Of a stretch of 13,951 bases of DNA, positions 1 through 7,288 are shown piece after piece. The notes beneath the pieces are model-generated. The model was not told the origin of the DNA, searched no databases, and saw only the letters and a program-made list of their open reading frames with translations. How positions within the stretch are numbered: the first letter of the stretch is position 1; every line of letters starts with the position of its first letter. Source of the stretch: PALSA-660 sp036508875 (GTDB lineage: Bacteria; Actinomycetota; Coriobacteriia; Anaerosomatales; PALSA-660); the NCBI GenBank assembly GCA_036508875.1, contig DATCGP010000008.1, forward strand, positions 1 through 13,951. Reading direction: 5' to 3'. The translations under genes were made by a program, and so were the position numbers.

Positions 1-803
1 GTCCGGATGCGCTCCCGGCCGATCGCGTCGGCCATGCCATCGGTGAGCTCCTGCATCCCGCGCTTGAACGTGTTGAAGAACGCCCAGGGCTTGGCGCCGG
101 GCTTGGGTGGATACTTCTTGCGCATCTCCTCGCGCTTCTTGCGCTCGTTGAGGAAGCCGCGGATCAGCGAGCCGAACTGCTGCTCCATCTCGAGGAAGTT
201 CGGGAAGGTGGCTGCAAGCGACATCTCGGAGGGGTCCGAGGCGTGCACGCCGCCCACGAGCGGCTCGGCGAGCCGCTCTAGGCTCTCCCGCCCCATGCGA
301 CGCACCACGAAGCTCTCCAGCGTCTCGTCGTGGTCCTGCGCCGTCTCTCCTGGCGCCCACTTCACCTTGCGCGGCAGGAACCAGTCGAGCGCCATGCGGA
401 ACTTCGCGGGCCACGAGTAGAGCGTTGTGGTCGCCAGCGGAACGAGCTTGGTCGGCGCGAACATCATGATGCCGTCGGGCATCTCGATGAGGCGCTTGCC
501 CTTCACGATCAGCGTCTTCTTGTTCTCTTCGCGCGCCGGGACCATCTCGTCGGCGATGCCCAGCATCCGGGCGATGCGCGCGATCGCCGGCTTGCCGGAC
601 ACGAACGCGTCCGAGCCGCCGTCGACGACGTATTCGTTGCCGTCGGCGTCGTGAACGATGTCGCTCGCGAGCTTGCCGCCCGGACGTTCGCCCTTCTCGA
701 CAAGCACGCAGTCGACCTCGACGCCTGCCGCGGCCGCCCGACGCACCTTGTAGGCCGCGCCAAGCCCTGCCGCGCCGCCCCCGATGATGATGACCTTCTT
801 CAC
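1..803 (-). CDS. hemY: Porphyrinogen oxidase paralog 1 (HemY/CgoX-like), 3' end outside window
   Basis: FAD-dependent amine-oxidase-fold enzyme that oxidises coproporphyrinogen III or protoporphyrinogen IX to the porphyrin. It starts with GTG at 803, preceded by GGAGG about ten bases upstream, and about 267 residues lie inside the window. The N-terminus carries a Rossmann FAD motif (VIIIGGGAAGLGAAY, residues 4-18), an acidic end to the second strand (LVEK), and the PGGK and DGGSDAF blocks usual in this family. It is the last visible gene of a minus-strand run hemE-hemH-hemY-hemY and follows its paralog after an 83-base gap. A hand alignment gives 178 identities in 267 positions with that paralog, so it is an old tandem duplicate and not a recent copy. 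The family assignment is firm. Whether the substrate is coproporphyrinogen or protoporphyrinogen, and whether both copies do the same job, cannot be read from sequence. The C-terminal FAD motif is not visible. Confidence 0.9.
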   Translation of the reverse strand, partial: MKKVIIIGGGAAGLGAAYKVRRAAAAGVEVDCVLVEKGERPGGKLASDIVHDADGNEYVVDGGSDAFVSGKPAIARIARMLGIADEMVPAREENKKTLIVKGKRLIEMPDGIMMFAPTKLVPLATTTLYSWPAKFRMALDWFLPRKVKWAPGETAQDHDETLESFVVRRMGRESLERLAEPLVGGVHASDPSEMSLAATFPNFLEMEQQFGSLIRGFLNERKKREEMRKKYPPKPGAKPWAFFNTFKRGMQELTDGMADAIGRERIR

Positions 804-860
804 GCTGTGCGCCCCTCCGTGTGCTTTCCGCGAGCCGTTCGCTGATGGGTAGCGGTGCCA

Positions 861-876
861 GCGGCCGCATGGCCGC
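861..876. other. GC hairpin between the two hemY copies
   Basis: GCGGCC (861-866), a four-base loop GCAT, and GGCCGC (871-876) form a perfect six-pair hairpin in the 83-base gap between the tandem oxidase genes. No T-run follows on the minus strand, so it is not a classical terminator. It might stabilise or partly interrupt the transcript. GC-rich DNA forms such hairpins by chance. Confidence 0.3.
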
Positions 877-886
877 GTCCCGCCAC

Positions 887-2395
887 CTAGTAGATGCGCT
901 TCTCCTCGACCGAGTCCTCCGCGAGCGTCATGCCGAAGTCACCGAGGACCTTGGTGACCGCCCGTTCCCCGCTCTCGAGTGCGTTGGGCACGCCCACGCC
1001 GCGGTAGGCGTTGCCGGCAAGCGCGAGGCCGGCCACGGCGGCTTGCAGCCGTTCGATCTCGTCCACGCGGTCGAGATGCCCGAGCGTGTACTGCGGCATG
1101 CCGCCTTCCCATCGGAAGATCTTGGCGTAGCGCGGCCTCGCGTCGGGCTTCACGCCGATCAGGTCGACCATCTGTGTGCGCGCCAGTTCGATCAGCTCGT
1201 CGTCCGGCTTCTCGAGCACGTGCTGGTCCCGGGGACCGCCAAGGAAGCCGCGCAACAGCACACGGCCCTCGGGAGCCCGGTCCGGCCACTTCGACGACAT
1301 GAGCGAGACGCCCGTGAGCGACCGCTTCTCGACTGCCGGCGTCAGTATCCCGTGCCACGCCTTGTCGAACGGGCAATCAGCCTCGTCGAACGCGAGGATC
1401 ACCGTTGCCGACGAAGAGCACGGTATCGTCCCGACCAGATCGGCGATGGCCGGCTCGGCCGCACTCAGCAGCGCGGCGGTGGCCCATGCCTCGGAAGCCA
1501 CGATGACCGCGTCAGCGCCGATCTCCTCGCCCGTCGACAGCGATACGCGCCACGCGTCGCCCTCGTGGCGCAGAGCGGTCACCGCGACGCCGGTACGGAT
1601 GTCCTCGCGCCCCGCCGCGTCCGCCATGCGGTCGATGATGAACTGCAGGCCGAGCTTGAACGACGAGAAGAACGTCCGCCGCTTCGCCCCGGGCTTCGGC
1701 GGATACTTCCTCTTCATCTCCTCGACCTTGCGGCGCTGCGCCAGGAATCCGCGCACGAGCGAGCCGTGCTTCTGCTCCATCTCCAGCAGCATCGGATACG
1801 TGGCTGCGAGCGACATGTTCGCGGGGTCGGAACCGTTCACGCCGCCGATCAGGGGCTCGCCCAGGCGGTCGAGACACTCCCGCCCCATGCGGCGCACGAC
1901 GAAGCTCTCGAGCGTCTCGTCGTGGTCCTGCGCGGTGTCTCCGCTGATCCAGTGCAGCTTGCGTGGGATGACGAGGTCGAGCGCCATCCGGAACTTGGCC
2001 GGCCACGAGTACAGGCTCGTGGTCGCCATGGGGACGAGCTTCGTCGGGGCGAACATCATGATGCCGTCCGGCATCTCCACCAAACGGCCGTCCTTGACGA
2101 TGAACGTCTTCTTCACGTCATCAAGGGTGCCGGTCTCCTCGTCGAAGACGCCGAGCATCCTGGCCACCCGGTGCACCGCGGTCTTGTCGGTGAGGAAGGC
2201 GTCCGAACCGCCGTCGGCGATGTAGGCGCCACCGTCAGAGTCCTGGGCGATGTCGGTGAAGATCTTGCCGCCCAGCCGGTCGTCCTTCTCCACGAGCGTG
2301 AAGGAGACCTCGCATCCCGCGTCCGCGGCCCGCTTGATCTTGTACGCGGCGCCGAGACCGGCTATTCCCCCGCCGATGACCACGATGTGCTTCAT
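887..2395 (-). CDS. hemY: Porphyrinogen oxidase paralog 2 (HemY/CgoX-like), complete
   Basis: Complete 502-residue flavoprotein oxidase of late heme synthesis. The ATG at 2395 is chosen because MKHIVVIGGG then aligns with the neighbouring paralog and AAGGA lies four bases upstream; the frame stays open further upstream without family similarity. Residues 4-18 form the Rossmann FAD motif (GGGIAGLGAAY). Near the end, AGNAYRGVGVP (about 460-470) is the family's C-terminal FAD-binding block, here followed by N where many members have D. A lysine-rich stretch around residues 227-245 (EEMKRKYPPKPGAK) is shared with the paralog. In actinobacteria this enzyme usually acts as coproporphyrinogen III oxidase (CgoX) before the ferrochelatase, and no gene for decarboxylating coproporphyrinogen lies here, which fits. 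The classical protoporphyrinogen reaction cannot be excluded. It lies 81 bases downstream of hemH. Confidence 0.93.
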   Translation of the reverse strand: MKHIVVIGGGIAGLGAAYKIKRAADAGCEVSFTLVEKDDRLGGKIFTDIAQDSDGGAYIADGGSDAFLTDKTAVHRVARMLGVFDEETGTLDDVKKTFIVKDGRLVEMPDGIMMFAPTKLVPMATTSLYSWPAKFRMALDLVIPRKLHWISGDTAQDHDETLESFVVRRMGRECLDRLGEPLIGGVNGSDPANMSLAATYPMLLEMEQKHGSLVRGFLAQRRKVEEMKRKYPPKPGAKRRTFFSSFKLGLQFIIDRMADAAGREDIRTGVAVTALRHEGDAWRVSLSTGEEIGADAVIVASEAWATAALLSAAEPAIADLVGTIPCSSSATVILAFDEADCPFDKAWHGILTPAVEKRSLTGVSLMSSKWPDRAPEGRVLLRGFLGGPRDQHVLEKPDDELIELARTQMVDLIGVKPDARPRYAKIFRWEGGMPQYTLGHLDRVDEIERLQAAVAGLALAGNAYRGVGVPNALESGERAVTKVLGDFGMTLAEDSVEEKRIY

Positions 2396-2442
2396 GCAGT
2401 CCTTCAGCCCCCCGGATCGATCGTGACAGGACCTTGGCGCCA

Positions 2443-2457
2443 CCGTCGCTGCGACGG
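2443..2457. other. Hairpin in the hemH-hemY gap
   Basis: CCGTCG (2443-2448), loop CTG and CGACGG (2452-2457) make a perfect six-pair stem in the 81-base spacer upstream of hemY. No T-run follows. It could modulate expression between hemH and hemY, but may be chance. Confidence 0.25.
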
Positions 2458-2476
2458 ATCGCGCACGGACGTTCCA

Positions 2477-3520
2477 CTACGCGACGGCGCGGACCGCTTC
2501 AGCCAGCGCCTGGATCATGTCCTCGCCGTCGTTGGGAGCCTTCGCCCGCGCGAACTCGATCCCCGCGCTCAGGGCGCGGTCCGCTGCCGATACGTCGAGG
2601 TCGTAGAGGGTCTCCATGTGGTCCATCGCGAACCCGATGGGAGCGACGACCACCGCACCGAAATCGTTGGCGACCGCGGCGTCGATGACGTCGTCCAGGT
2701 CGGGGCCTATCCACTCTCCACCACGGCGGCCCTTGCTCTGGAACGCGAGCAGCCAAGGCGCGGACCCGCCGCGGCCACCGAACGCCTCGAGGCCCGGGAC
2801 GGAGTCGAACCCGTCCGCCGCGCCCAGTCCCGTGCGGGCCGCGACCTCCCCGGCGGTCTCCTTGAGCTGTTCGACGTACGAGGGGTCCGTCTCTACGTCC
2901 GAAACGGGAAGGCTGTGAGCGGTGAACGCGGCAAGTACCCTGTGCGGGCGCATCTCGTCGTCGAGCAGCACCGCGACCAGGCTGTCGGCGAGCGCGGTGA
3001 GGAACGGCTCCGAGCGCCGGTAGTCGGCCGCTTCGATGACCGACACGCCCTCGTGCCCCGTGACCGCAAGTTCGACGGCGGCCCGGTAGGCACCCGTGGT
3101 CGCCGCAGCTTCGAACGGCGAGAGGGAGAGCGACACGATCCGCCGGACGCCGGACGCGACGAGAGCGTCCACGGCCGACGCGATGGAGGGGTCCGAGTGG
3201 AGCATCCCAACGGCCACAGGGATGGTGACGCCCTCGGTCGCTCGCGGAAGTGTCTTCGGCACGCCGAAGAAGCCGACCGAGTCGTCCTCGCTCTCCTCCG
3301 CGCGAGGAAGCCCGTTGAGCTCCCTCTCGAGCTGGACGGCGATCCTCTCGGCCATCGGCGGCAACGGGGACGAGCCCCCGATCGTCAGGTAGCGGCGGCG
3401 CGCCTCGTCGAGTGACCCCTGACTCGGCTCACAGCCGAGCAGCGAGCACATGAACGGGGCGATCTCGTCGAGGTCTCCGGGACCTCCGAAAGCCGTGATC
3501 AGGACTCCTGTGCGGATCAT
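2477..3520 (-). CDS. hemH: Ferrochelatase (HemH/CpfC type)
   Basis: Inserts ferrous iron into a porphyrin: coproporphyrin III in the actinobacterial route, protoporphyrin IX in the classical one. The protein has 347 residues. It opens with VLITAFGGP, close to the family's LLxxxGGP start. The catalytic histidine motif FTAHSLP puts His202 at the active site, and PIGFAMDHMETLYDLD supplies the conserved Glu303 and the D-H pair at 300-301. QSKGRRGGEWIGPDL (from 261) matches the usual QSxxG...W block. The region about 239-256 contains a glycine-rich stretch that may be an insertion. ATG at 3520 is preceded by AGGGAG seven bases upstream, and only 19 bases separate it from hemE, so the two are almost certainly cotranscribed. 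I see no transmembrane segment, so a soluble enzyme is expected. Confidence 0.93.
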   Translation of the reverse strand: MIRTGVLITAFGGPGDLDEIAPFMCSLLGCEPSQGSLDEARRRYLTIGGSSPLPPMAERIAVQLERELNGLPRAEESEDDSVGFFGVPKTLPRATEGVTIPVAVGMLHSDPSIASAVDALVASGVRRIVSLSLSPFEAAATTGAYRAAVELAVTGHEGVSVIEAADYRRSEPFLTALADSLVAVLLDDEMRPHRVLAAFTAHSLPVSDVETDPSYVEQLKETAGEVAARTGLGAADGFDSVPGLEAFGGRGGSAPWLLAFQSKGRRGGEWIGPDLDDVIDAAVANDFGAVVVAPIGFAMDHMETLYDLDVSAADRALSAGIEFARAKAPNDGEDMIQALAEAVRAVA

Positions 3521-3539
3521 CCGTCGTCTCCCTATCCTG

Positions 3540-4610
3540 CTATCTTGCGGCGAGCACTCGCGCGGAGTGCTCGTGCACCAAGCGCACGAACGTCCGCGCC
3601 TTCTCCGGGTCGGTCGTCTTGTGGATGCCGTGCCCGAGGTTGAACACGTGACCCGGTCGGGTGCCGACCTTCGTCACGATGTCCTCGACTATCGCCGAAA
3701 GCGCGCCGTCCGGGGCGAACAGGGCCACCGGGTCGATGTTGCCCTGGATGCCGAAGCGGGCGTCGATCGCCTCGACCGCGTGCGCCATGTCCATCCGCCA
3801 GTCGATGCCGATGACGTCTCCGCCCGCGCGCTGGACGAGGTCGATCATCGAGGTCGCACCGTTCGCGAAGTGGATGACGGGCACGCCGCCCGGGACCTTG
3901 GCCGTGCCATACGCGGTCACCTCGTCGATCACGCGCTTCGAGTGAGGCAACACGCTCCGCTCGTAGTCGTAGGGCGCCACATAGCCGACCCATGAGTCGA
4001 AGAGCTGGACGACCTGCGCGCCGGCGTCGATCTGCGCGCACAGGTAGGCGATAGTCGTGTCGGCGAACTTGCCCAGCAACGAGTCCCACGCGACCGGGTC
4101 CGACCACATGAGCGCCTTGCAGTTCTCGTAGTCGCGGGTGCCGTGGCCCTCGATGGCGTAGCTCGCCAAGGTGAACGGCGCGCCTGCGAACCCGATCAAC
4201 GGGACCTTATCCGCGAGCTCGCGGCGAAGGATCTTCAGGGTCTCCATGACGAAGGGCGTCGCCTCGAGCGGATCGGCGACGCGCAGGACGGCGACATCGG
4301 CCGCGGTCCGCACCGGGTTGTGGATGACCGGGCCCTCGCCTTTCGCGAACTCCAGGTCGAGCCCCATCGCCGGGAACGAGACGAGGATGTCCGAGAACAT
4401 GATGGCGGCGTCCACGCCTACCAGGTCCACTGGCTGCATGGAGACCTCGACCGCGAGCTCCGGCGTACGGCACATCTCCAGGAAGCCGTGGTTCTCGCGG
4501 ATCGCCCGGTACTCGGGCAGGTAGCGTCCCGCCTGCCGCATCATCCAGACCGGCGTGTGTGAGACCGGTTCGCGCCGGCAGGCGCGCAGAAAGGTGTCGT
4601 CGAACGGCAT
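3540..4610 (-). CDS. hemE: Uroporphyrinogen III decarboxylase
   Basis: Removes four carboxyl groups from uroporphyrinogen III to give coproporphyrinogen III, without a cofactor. The 356-residue length is normal. The N-terminal signature PVWMMRQAGRYLPEYR (20-35) carries the two substrate-binding arginines (Arg25, Arg29). Asp74 in MFSDI is the conserved catalytic aspartate. GFAGAPFTLASY and FDSWVG are further family blocks, and FNLGHGIHKTTDPE near the C-terminus contains the conserved histidine. ATG at 4610 has AAAGGA eight bases upstream. It is the first gene of the heme cluster, 206 bases downstream of acs with strong hairpins between, so it probably has its own promoter. A TACAAT box on the minus strand (4677-4672) is a candidate -10, but no matching -35 is visible. 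Confidence 0.96.
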   Translation of the reverse strand: MPFDDTFLRACRREPVSHTPVWMMRQAGRYLPEYRAIRENHGFLEMCRTPELAVEVSMQPVDLVGVDAAIMFSDILVSFPAMGLDLEFAKGEGPVIHNPVRTAADVAVLRVADPLEATPFVMETLKILRRELADKVPLIGFAGAPFTLASYAIEGHGTRDYENCKALMWSDPVAWDSLLGKFADTTIAYLCAQIDAGAQVVQLFDSWVGYVAPYDYERSVLPHSKRVIDEVTAYGTAKVPGGVPVIHFANGATSMIDLVQRAGGDVIGIDWRMDMAHAVEAIDARFGIQGNIDPVALFAPDGALSAIVEDIVTKVGTRPGHVFNLGHGIHKTTDPEKARTFVRLVHEHSARVLAAR

Positions 4611-4671
4611 GCGGCATGTCCTTTCGGGACAGAAGCGGGCGCGAGCCCGGGAGGGTCATCGACGGGCGCCC

Positions 4672-4677
4672 ATTGTA
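4672..4677 (-). promoter_or_regulatory. Candidate -10 box for the heme cluster
   Basis: TACAAT on the minus strand, about 60 bases upstream of the hemE start, differs from TATAAT at one position. The place where a -35 would lie reads roughly GCGTGG, which is poor, so this is only a weak candidate for a hemE promoter. Confidence 0.3.
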
Positions 4678-4723
4678 GCAAAGAGACGGCACCCCCACGC
4701 GTGCGCGCGCACCCCCGCACGAC

Positions 4724-4777
4724 CGCTCTCGCCCGCGCGCGAGAGCGCCGCGGCCCGGATGATCCGGACCGCGGCGC
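4724..4777. terminator. Two overlapping GC hairpins downstream of acs
   Basis: CGCTCTCGC (4724-4732) pairs perfectly with GCGAGAGCG (4739-4747). A second stem of 15 pairs with one C-A mismatch joins 4745-4759 to 4763-4777 around a three-base loop. The stems share three bases, so they compete or stack. They lie 40-90 bases past the acs stop codon. There is no T-run on either strand, as is common for terminator-like hairpins in GC-rich actinobacteria. The likely role is the 3' end of the acs transcript, separating it from hemE. Confidence 0.5.
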
Positions 4778-4816
4778 CTGAGTCGTCGCGCTGCGCGAGC
4801 TGGCCCCGAGTGAGGA

Positions 4817-6793
4817 CTAGAGAGCGCCGTCGACGATGATCTTGACGATGCTCGGGTCGGCCAGGGTCGAGATGTCGCCGAAGGTCTCGAGGTCGCGCTC
4901 GCCTGCGGCGATCTTGCGCAGGATGCGGCGCATGATCTTGCCCGAGCGGGTCTTCGGCAGCTCCGGGACGATCTGGATGTGGTCCGGCTTCGCGATCGGA
5001 CCGATCTGCTCTCGGACATGGCCCTGCAGGATGCTCTCCACGCCCTTCGGGACCTCGACCCCGGTCTTGAGGATGACGTAGGCGTAGATGCCCTCGCCTT
5101 TGATGTCGTGCGGGAAGCCGACGACCGCTGCTTCGGCGACGATCGGATGGCTCACGAGGGCGGACTCGACCTCGGCCGTGCCCATCCGGTGACCGGAGAC
5201 GTTGATGACATCGTCGACGCGGCCCATCAGCCAGTAGTGGCCGGTCTCGTCGATCCTCGCGCCGTCTCCGGTGAAGTACTTGCCGGGGAACTGCGAGAAG
5301 TACGTGTTCTTCACGAGCGTGTTCTCGGGGTCGCCCCACGTGCCGCGCAGCATGCCCGGCCACGGGAACTCGATGCACAGGCGACCGCCGGAGTTGACCG
5401 GCGTCGGCGTCCGGTCCTCGTTCAGGATGACGGGGCGGATACCGAAGAAGGGGAACGTCGCAGAGCCCGGCTTCATCGGCGTCCAACCAGGCTGGTTCGT
5501 GATCATGTGCCCGCCGGTCTCGGTCTGCCAGTAGGTGTCGACGATCGGCACCTTGCCGTCTCCGACCACGTTGTAGTACCACATCCACGCCTCGGGGTTG
5601 ATCGGCTCACCCACGGTGCCGAGCACCCGCAGACTCGAGCGGTCCCACTTCTTCACCGGCTCTTCGCCGGACTTCATCATGGCCCGGATCGCGGTCGGCG
5701 CGGTGTAGAACTGCGTGACCCCGTGCTTCTCGACTATCTCCCACATGCGGCCCGCATGCGGATAGGCCGGCGTTCCTTCGAACAGGAGCGACGTGGCGCC
5801 GACACAGAGCGGTCCGTACACGATGTAGCTGTGGCCGGTGATCCACCCGATGTCCGCCGTGCAGAAGAAGACGTCCTCGTCGTGGTAGTCGAAGTCGTAC
5901 TTGAACGTGATCGCCGTGTACAGGAGGTAGCCGGCGGTGGTGTGCAGCACGCCCTTCGGCTTGCCGGTCGAACCGGACGTGTAGAGGATGAACAGCGGGT
6001 CCTCGGCATCCATCCACTCGACCTCGCAGTGGTGGCTGATGTCGGAGGCACGCATCTCCTCGTGGTACCAGAAGTCGCGGCTGGGCTCCATGTCGACGCG
6101 GGCGCGGGCGCGGGAGACCACGATGCAGGTCTCGACCGTCGGGCACTCGTACAGCGCGGAGTCCGCTTCCGACTTCAGCGGCACGACGCGGCCGCCACGG
6201 ATGCCCTCGTCCGCGGTGATGAGCATCTTGCACGCCGAGTCTTGGATCCGGTCGCGTAGCGCGGCGGCCGAGAAGCCGCCGAATACGATGGAGTGGATGG
6301 CGCCGATGCGCGCGCATGCCAGCATCGCGATGGCGAGCTCGGGGATCATCGGCATGTAGATCGCGACCCGATCGCCCTTCTTGATGCCGTGCTTCTTGAG
6401 CACGTTGGCGAACTTGCAGACCTTGTAGTAGAGAGACTGGTACGTGTAGACCTTCGAGCGGCCCTCGTCCGACTCCCAGATGATCGCGGCCTTGTTGCGG
6501 CGCCACGTCGTCAGGTGCCGGTCAAGACAGTTGTACGCGACGTTGGTCTGGCCGCCCTTGAACCACTCGACCTTGGGCGTGTCGAACTCCCAATCGAGGA
6601 CCTTGTCCCACTTCTTGTGCCAGTACAGGTACTCGTCGGCCTGTTCGGCCCAGAAGCCCTCGGGGTCTTCGACCGACCGCTTGTACATCGCGTCGTACTC
6701 TTCGCGAGTCTTGAGGTACGCACGCTCGCGTATGTTCGCAGCCGGCTCGAACACCAGCCCCTCCGCCTGCATCGAATCAATGGACTCACTCAT
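4817..6793 (-). CDS. acs: Acetyl-CoA synthetase (AMP-forming)
   Basis: Activates acetate with ATP and CoA, through acetyl-AMP, to acetyl-CoA in the cytoplasm. The protein has 658 residues, close to the family norm near 650. The adenylate-forming P-loop YTSGSTGKPKG lies at 271-281. YWQTETGG (421-428) contains Trp422, at the position that restricts the pocket to acetate-sized acids. GRVDDVINVSGHRMGTAEVE (524-543) is the hinge and A8 region. TRSGKIMRR supplies Lys619, the catalytic lysine that is reversibly acetylated in characterised homologues. The start at 6793 is chosen because GAAGGAGG lies about ten bases upstream. The frame stays open for 33 further codons, but these look unlike any Acs N-terminus. 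It appears to be monocistronic, with GC hairpins downstream and a roughly 500-base gene-poor region upstream. Confidence 0.97.
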   Translation of the reverse strand: MSESIDSMQAEGLVFEPAANIRERAYLKTREEYDAMYKRSVEDPEGFWAEQADEYLYWHKKWDKVLDWEFDTPKVEWFKGGQTNVAYNCLDRHLTTWRRNKAAIIWESDEGRSKVYTYQSLYYKVCKFANVLKKHGIKKGDRVAIYMPMIPELAIAMLACARIGAIHSIVFGGFSAAALRDRIQDSACKMLITADEGIRGGRVVPLKSEADSALYECPTVETCIVVSRARARVDMEPSRDFWYHEEMRASDISHHCEVEWMDAEDPLFILYTSGSTGKPKGVLHTTAGYLLYTAITFKYDFDYHDEDVFFCTADIGWITGHSYIVYGPLCVGATSLLFEGTPAYPHAGRMWEIVEKHGVTQFYTAPTAIRAMMKSGEEPVKKWDRSSLRVLGTVGEPINPEAWMWYYNVVGDGKVPIVDTYWQTETGGHMITNQPGWTPMKPGSATFPFFGIRPVILNEDRTPTPVNSGGRLCIEFPWPGMLRGTWGDPENTLVKNTYFSQFPGKYFTGDGARIDETGHYWLMGRVDDVINVSGHRMGTAEVESALVSHPIVAEAAVVGFPHDIKGEGIYAYVILKTGVEVPKGVESILQGHVREQIGPIAKPDHIQIVPELPKTRSGKIMRRILRKIAAGERDLETFGDISTLADPSIVKIIVDGAL

Positions 6794-7003
6794 CGCCGCA
6801 TCGCCTCCTTCGCTGGATCGCACAGTATGGCCGGTCCACCCGCGTATCTGCCCGGAACCGGGCGGCACGCGCACCCTCACCCAGCCGGCCACCTGGTCGG
6901 CCGCTGAGGCAATGATTGCGGCGAGAAGGCGCGCCTGTATGCCTTTCAGGGGTCAGCGGCGGTGCCGCGTCGGTCAACGGCGGCAACCAGCCGATGAAGG
7001 TTA
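6794..7003. other. Upstream region of acs, no gene seen
   Basis: No credible coding frame with a ribosome site was found here. It should contain the acs promoter and leader on the minus strand, but I found no convincing -35/-10 pair. CATACT on the minus strand near 6823-6828 is a lone -10-like hexamer. A short perfect palindrome, GCAAT-G-ATTGC (6909-6919), and a GCCCGG-AA-CCGGGC hairpin near 6850 could be regulatory sites or chance. Confidence 0.4.
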
Positions 7004-7032
7004 TTGCATCCCTTGTGTCTCGGAGTTACAGT
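7004..7032 (+). promoter_or_regulatory. Sigma-70 type promoter facing right
   Basis: TTGCAT (7004-7009) and TACAGT (7027-7032) are separated by exactly 17 bases, each differing from consensus at two positions. The surrounding stretch is more AT-rich than the rest of the window. The expected transcription start is near 7039. No plus-strand gene lies downstream before 10784. A strong terminator follows 170 bases later, so the promoter appears to serve a short RNA. Confidence 0.6.
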
Positions 7033-7038
7033 CTTGAT

Positions 7039-7230
7039 GGTTTCAGTTTCCCTTCCCTGAAGCTTCGCACCACGGATGTGGGACGAAGAAGATGGGCACC
7101 GGACATGAGCCAGGGGCCGGCACCTCTGAGCGAAACGGTGCTTCGCGGTGACCGCATGAGCGGTACCGCCAGAGACTCAGGGGTAACCGGGGAAGGAATG
7201 TGGGAAGCCCGGCTCGAAGGCCGGGCTTCT
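7039..7230 (+). ncRNA. Putative stand-alone structured RNA, family unknown
   Basis: About 190 bases lie between a good promoter and an intrinsic terminator, with no convincing reading frame. Hand folding gives a closing helix 7051-7058 with 7189-7196 (eight pairs including one T-G). A hairpin 7063-7088 has CTTCG/CGAAG outside and CCAC/GTGG inside around a GGAT loop. An eight-pair helix joins 7123-7130 to 7176-7183. Within it, a ten-pair hairpin 7145-7169 has a single bulged G (7150) and an ATGA loop. GCACC (7120-7124) could alternatively pair with GGTGC (7137-7141) as a pseudoknot. The layout resembles a riboswitch with its terminator, or a stand-alone RNA of 6S size. I could not match conserved cores of cobalamin, TPP, FMN, SAM, c-di-GMP, c-di-AMP, SRP or T-box RNAs from memory. 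The downstream plus strand has no gene to regulate. Confidence 0.5.
7205..7228 (+). terminator. Intrinsic terminator after the putative RNA
   Basis: AAGCCCGGC (7205-7213) pairs perfectly with GCCGGGCTT (7220-7228) around a six-base loop. The plus strand continues CTCCGTATTCT, a modest T-containing tail. The symmetric AAG/CTT base means it could also stop minus-strand transcripts coming from the recQ-xseAB-HIT cluster. Confidence 0.6.
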
Positions 7231-7288
7231 CCGTATTCTGGGACAGTCTGCGTTCCGGTACGTGACTCCCGGTATGCGACGCCTCGCG

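Noticed and set aside
821..3415. Very long open frame (864 codons) on the plus strand opposite hemY and hemH
   Set aside because: It lies antisense to two certain genes. Its arginine/histidine/valine-heavy composition is typical of the mirror frame of GC-rich coding DNA, and there is no ribosome site or recognisable domain.
4979..6259. 426-codon plus-strand frame opposite acs
   Set aside because: It is fully antisense to a complete acetyl-CoA synthetase with all motifs, and its composition is that of a shadow frame.
6909..6919. GCAAT-G-ATTGC palindrome as an acs operator
   Set aside because: Eleven bases are too short to support a call without a second copy or an identifiable regulator.
7160..7170. 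GCGGTACCGCC resembling the T-box sequence
   Set aside because: It is one arm of a perfect hairpin. The specifier loop, stem I motifs and a downstream synthetase or amino-acid gene are all absent.
7181..7210. GGTAACCGGGGAAGG and TGGGAAG resembling pieces of cobalamin or c-di-AMP riboswitches
   Set aside because: The conserved cores of those classes (for example GCCACTG for cobalamin) are missing and the helix order differs; similarity is limited to short G-rich strings.
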